Part shown: one piece after another, positions 5,863-7,156 of the stretch | Numbering within the stretch: position 1 is the stretch's first letter | Layout: every line of letters starts with the position of its first letter | Assembly: GCA_011389755.1 (NCBI GenBank) | Contig: JAABTR010000336.1 | Span: forward strand, 1-7,156 | Length of the DNA: 7,156 bases | Direction: 5' to 3' | From: Deltaproteobacteria bacterium | Lineage (GTDB): Bacteria; Myxococcota_A; Polyangia; JAAYKL01 | Position numbers and translations under genes: made by a program | Notes under the pieces: model-generated | Database searches by the model: none | Told to the model about the DNA's origin: nothing | What the model saw: only the letters and a program-made list of their open reading frames with translations

Positions 5863-6852
5863 ATGAATCACAAAAAAACCTATCCCATACTGGCCCTCTA
5901 TGCGCTCACGTCGCTCCTATTCTCCGCGCTTGTGGGCTCTGGCTGCGAAACGGACGAAGACACGCAATCGCGCCGCATCGATAACGGCACCGAAGAAGGG
6001 GGTGAAGGCGAAGGGGAAGGCGAAGGTGAGGGCGAAGGCGAGGGTGAAGGCGAGGGTGAAGGCGAGGGCGAGGGCGAACCGGATGACGGCTGCTCCGAAG
6101 AATCGAAGCTCATCTACCTGGTCGACAGCAACGACGCGTTCTACAGCTTCGATCCCACCGTTCCCGGCGCGCAAGCCTTCAAGCTCATCACCACCCTCAC
6201 CTGCGCCTCCGGCGGTCAGCCCTTCTCCATGGCGGTGAGCCGCGAAGGTTTTGCCTACGTCCTATATTCTGACTCCATGTCCTCCTGCGTGGCTTTAAAC
6301 AAGGTCGACATCAAAACCGGAGCGTGTCTGGGCAAAACGAACTTCAAGTGCGGCGCGAGCGGGTACTACCTCTTCGGTATGGGCTACGCCACCACGAGCG
6401 CGGGAGCCACCACCGATGATCTCTACGTGGGGAACGCACGGGGGACCTCGCGTCTGTCGATCATGGACCCCGAGCAGGGGACCCTGGATTACGTAGGCGA
6501 CCTCGCGGCCACCGGACCCGAATTCACCGGTAACGCCGAGGGCGAGCTGTGGGGCTTCTTTCCCCAGAAAAACCCGCCCGTCCTCCAGCGGATAGACAGA
6601 GACACCGCCGCGCCCCTCGAAACCATCAGCCTCCAAGGGCTGCCCTCTGCCGGCACCGGAACGGGGACCTCGGCGTGGGCCTTCGCCTACTGGGGGGGGA
6701 GCTTCTACGTCTTTTACAAATCGCCTTCCGATAGCTCCACGAACGTCTACAAAGTTGAATATGACGGAACCATCATTAACTACATCCCGAACACAGGCAT
6801 GAGCATCGTCGGCGCCGGCGTCTCGACCTGTGCGCCGGTTGTGGTGCGCTAG
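5863..6852 (+). CDS. Lipoprotein with (Gly-Glu)13 linker and propeller-like domain
   Basis: The product has 329 residues. A basic N-terminus (MNHKK) and a hydrophobic stretch lead to GSGC, with Cys28 the probable lipidation site; the -3 Gly is unusual for a lipobox, so simple secretion is an alternative. Residues 47-72 are thirteen Gly-Glu units, a highly acidic flexible linker. From Cys77 on, about 250 residues show repeated short strands: LIYLVDSNDAFYSFDP, GFAYVLYSD, DLYVGNARGTSRLSIMDP, GELWGFF and SAWAFAYWGGSFYVFY. In these an aromatic or hydrophobic strand precedes a polar turn, as in beta-propeller proteins whose blades read 'value, source, description'. Cysteines in TLTCAS, SSCVAL, GACLGK, FKCGAS and STCAPV may pair outside the cytoplasm. 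I do not recognise a named family or catalytic residues. Such proteins are common in myxobacterial genomes and probably act as surface binding or structural proteins. The ArsS-like gene begins 38 bp downstream, so cotranscription is possible but the roles look unrelated. Confidence 0.85.
   Translation: MNHKKTYPILALYALTSLLFSALVGSGCETDEDTQSRRIDNGTEEGGEGEGEGEGEGEGEGEGEGEGEGEGEPDDGCSEESKLIYLVDSNDAFYSFDPTVPGAQAFKLITTLTCASGGQPFSMAVSREGFAYVLYSDSMSSCVALNKVDIKTGACLGKTNFKCGASGYYLFGMGYATTSAGATTDDLYVGNARGTSRLSIMDPEQGTLDYVGDLAATGPEFTGNAEGELWGFFPQKNPPVLQRIDRDTAAPLETISLQGLPSAGTGTGTSAWAFAYWGGSFYVFYKSPSDSSTNVYKVEYDGTIINYIPNTGMSIVGAGVSTCAPVVVR
6001..6078 (+). repeat. Hexanucleotide repeat GGNGAR x13 coding (Gly-Glu)13
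   Basis: Thirteen consecutive 6-bp units of the form GGN-GAA/GAG cover these bases with no interruption. Third positions vary (GGT, GGC, GGG; GAA, GAG), so the array is not a pure microsatellite. Because the unit is 6 bp, gain or loss of units changes linker length without shifting the frame. Confidence 0.95.
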
Positions 6853-6890
6853 CCGCGATTGAAGGGGCTTTTATAAACAAAGAGACGCCC

Positions 6891-7156
6891 ATGCACTGTT
6901 CATCCCGCACTCCCGGCGGCGACCAGATGCGCGAGCACGCAGGCAAGCTCGGAGCTGTCGCCATGCGCGCGACCTCACTCGCCTCACGCCGTCTGCCGCT
7001 GGCCGATCCTCGCGTCCAGCTCGCGCATATCGAGAAGGTGGCCCTCGACGTGGAGTTGGAGACGGCGCTTGAACGCGCGGGGCTTTCCCCGCTGACGCCG
7101 ACCCGGATAACGACGCTGCAGCTCAACCTGGGCAAGCTGTGCAACATGGCCTGCTC
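6891..7156 (+). CDS. ArsS / rSAM-SeCys-type radical SAM protein (3' end missing)
   Basis: The frame is open from ATG 6891 to the window edge (88 full codons). The key evidence is at the end: TTLQLNLGKLCNMAC (74-88). The phrase 'TLQ.N.GKLCN.AC' is the hallmark opening of the radical SAM/Cys-rich family that includes the arsenosugar biosynthesis enzyme ArsS. Its first two cluster cysteines are C84 and C88; the third would lie just outside the window, in the expected CHHCHV-like sequence. The preceding LETALERAGLSPLTPTRI matches the short helix plus linker found before the motif in that family. ArsS acts after ArsM methyltransferase in arsenosugar formation, but many members sit without arsenic genes and their role is unknown, so no symbol is given. 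The start is uncertain: ATG 6891 has AAAGAGA 5 bases upstream, while the in-frame ATG 6963 has GGAG 8 bases upstream. TATAAA at 6872-6877 could be a -10 element, but no -35 is evident. The gene follows the GE-repeat lipoprotein by 38 bp. Confidence 0.8.
   Translation, partial: MHCSSRTPGGDQMREHAGKLGAVAMRATSLASRRLPLADPRVQLAHIEKVALDVELETALERAGLSPLTPTRITTLQLNLGKLCNMAC

Overview
The window reads as GC-rich bacterial DNA from a deltaproteobacterial lineage, most likely Myxococcota. The reasons are the high GC at third codon positions, three predicted secreted or lipid-anchored proteins with long Asp/Ser/Thr/Gly or (Gly-Glu)n linkers, and a Cys-rich von Willebrand A (VWA) lipoprotein type typical of myxobacteria. 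This placement rests on protein style only. No rRNA, tRNA, CRISPR array, insertion sequence or phage gene is visible.

Layout. From base 1 to 1020 (+) lies the 3' part of a secreted VWA-domain protein whose start is outside the window. It runs tail to tail into a four-gene block on the minus strand, which reads right to left: a Cys-rich lipoprotein (5578-4766), a TatD-family metal-dependent hydrolase (4726-3956), a B12-binding-type radical SAM protein with a DUF4080-like C-terminus (3959-2427), and a three-domain rhodanese orthologous to E. coli YnjE (2324-1017). tatD and the radical SAM gene overlap by ATGA, so they are probably translationally coupled. ynjE follows after 102 bp with its own strong ribosome binding site. 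A divergent intergenic region of about 280 bp (5579-5862) separates this block from two plus-strand genes: a (Gly-Glu)13-linker lipoprotein with a propeller-like domain (5863-6852), and the 5' end of a radical SAM gene of the ArsS / rSAM-SeCys type cut off by the window edge (6891-7156+).

How the genes may work together. The cytoplasmic genes (TatD hydrolase, two radical SAM enzymes, sulfurtransferase) are interspersed with surface lipoproteins of unknown role. TatD plus the radical SAM protein form the only pair tightly linked by sequence. A link between radical SAM chemistry and sulfur transfer by YnjE is possible but is inference. I see no convincing new multi-gene system. The points most worth checking are the two SD-less starts that share a TANNNT-N6-ATG layout (possible leaderless transcripts), the Cys-rich domain of the minus-strand lipoprotein, the radical SAM protein lacking the usual cobalamin His motif, and the truncated ArsS-like gene at the right edge.
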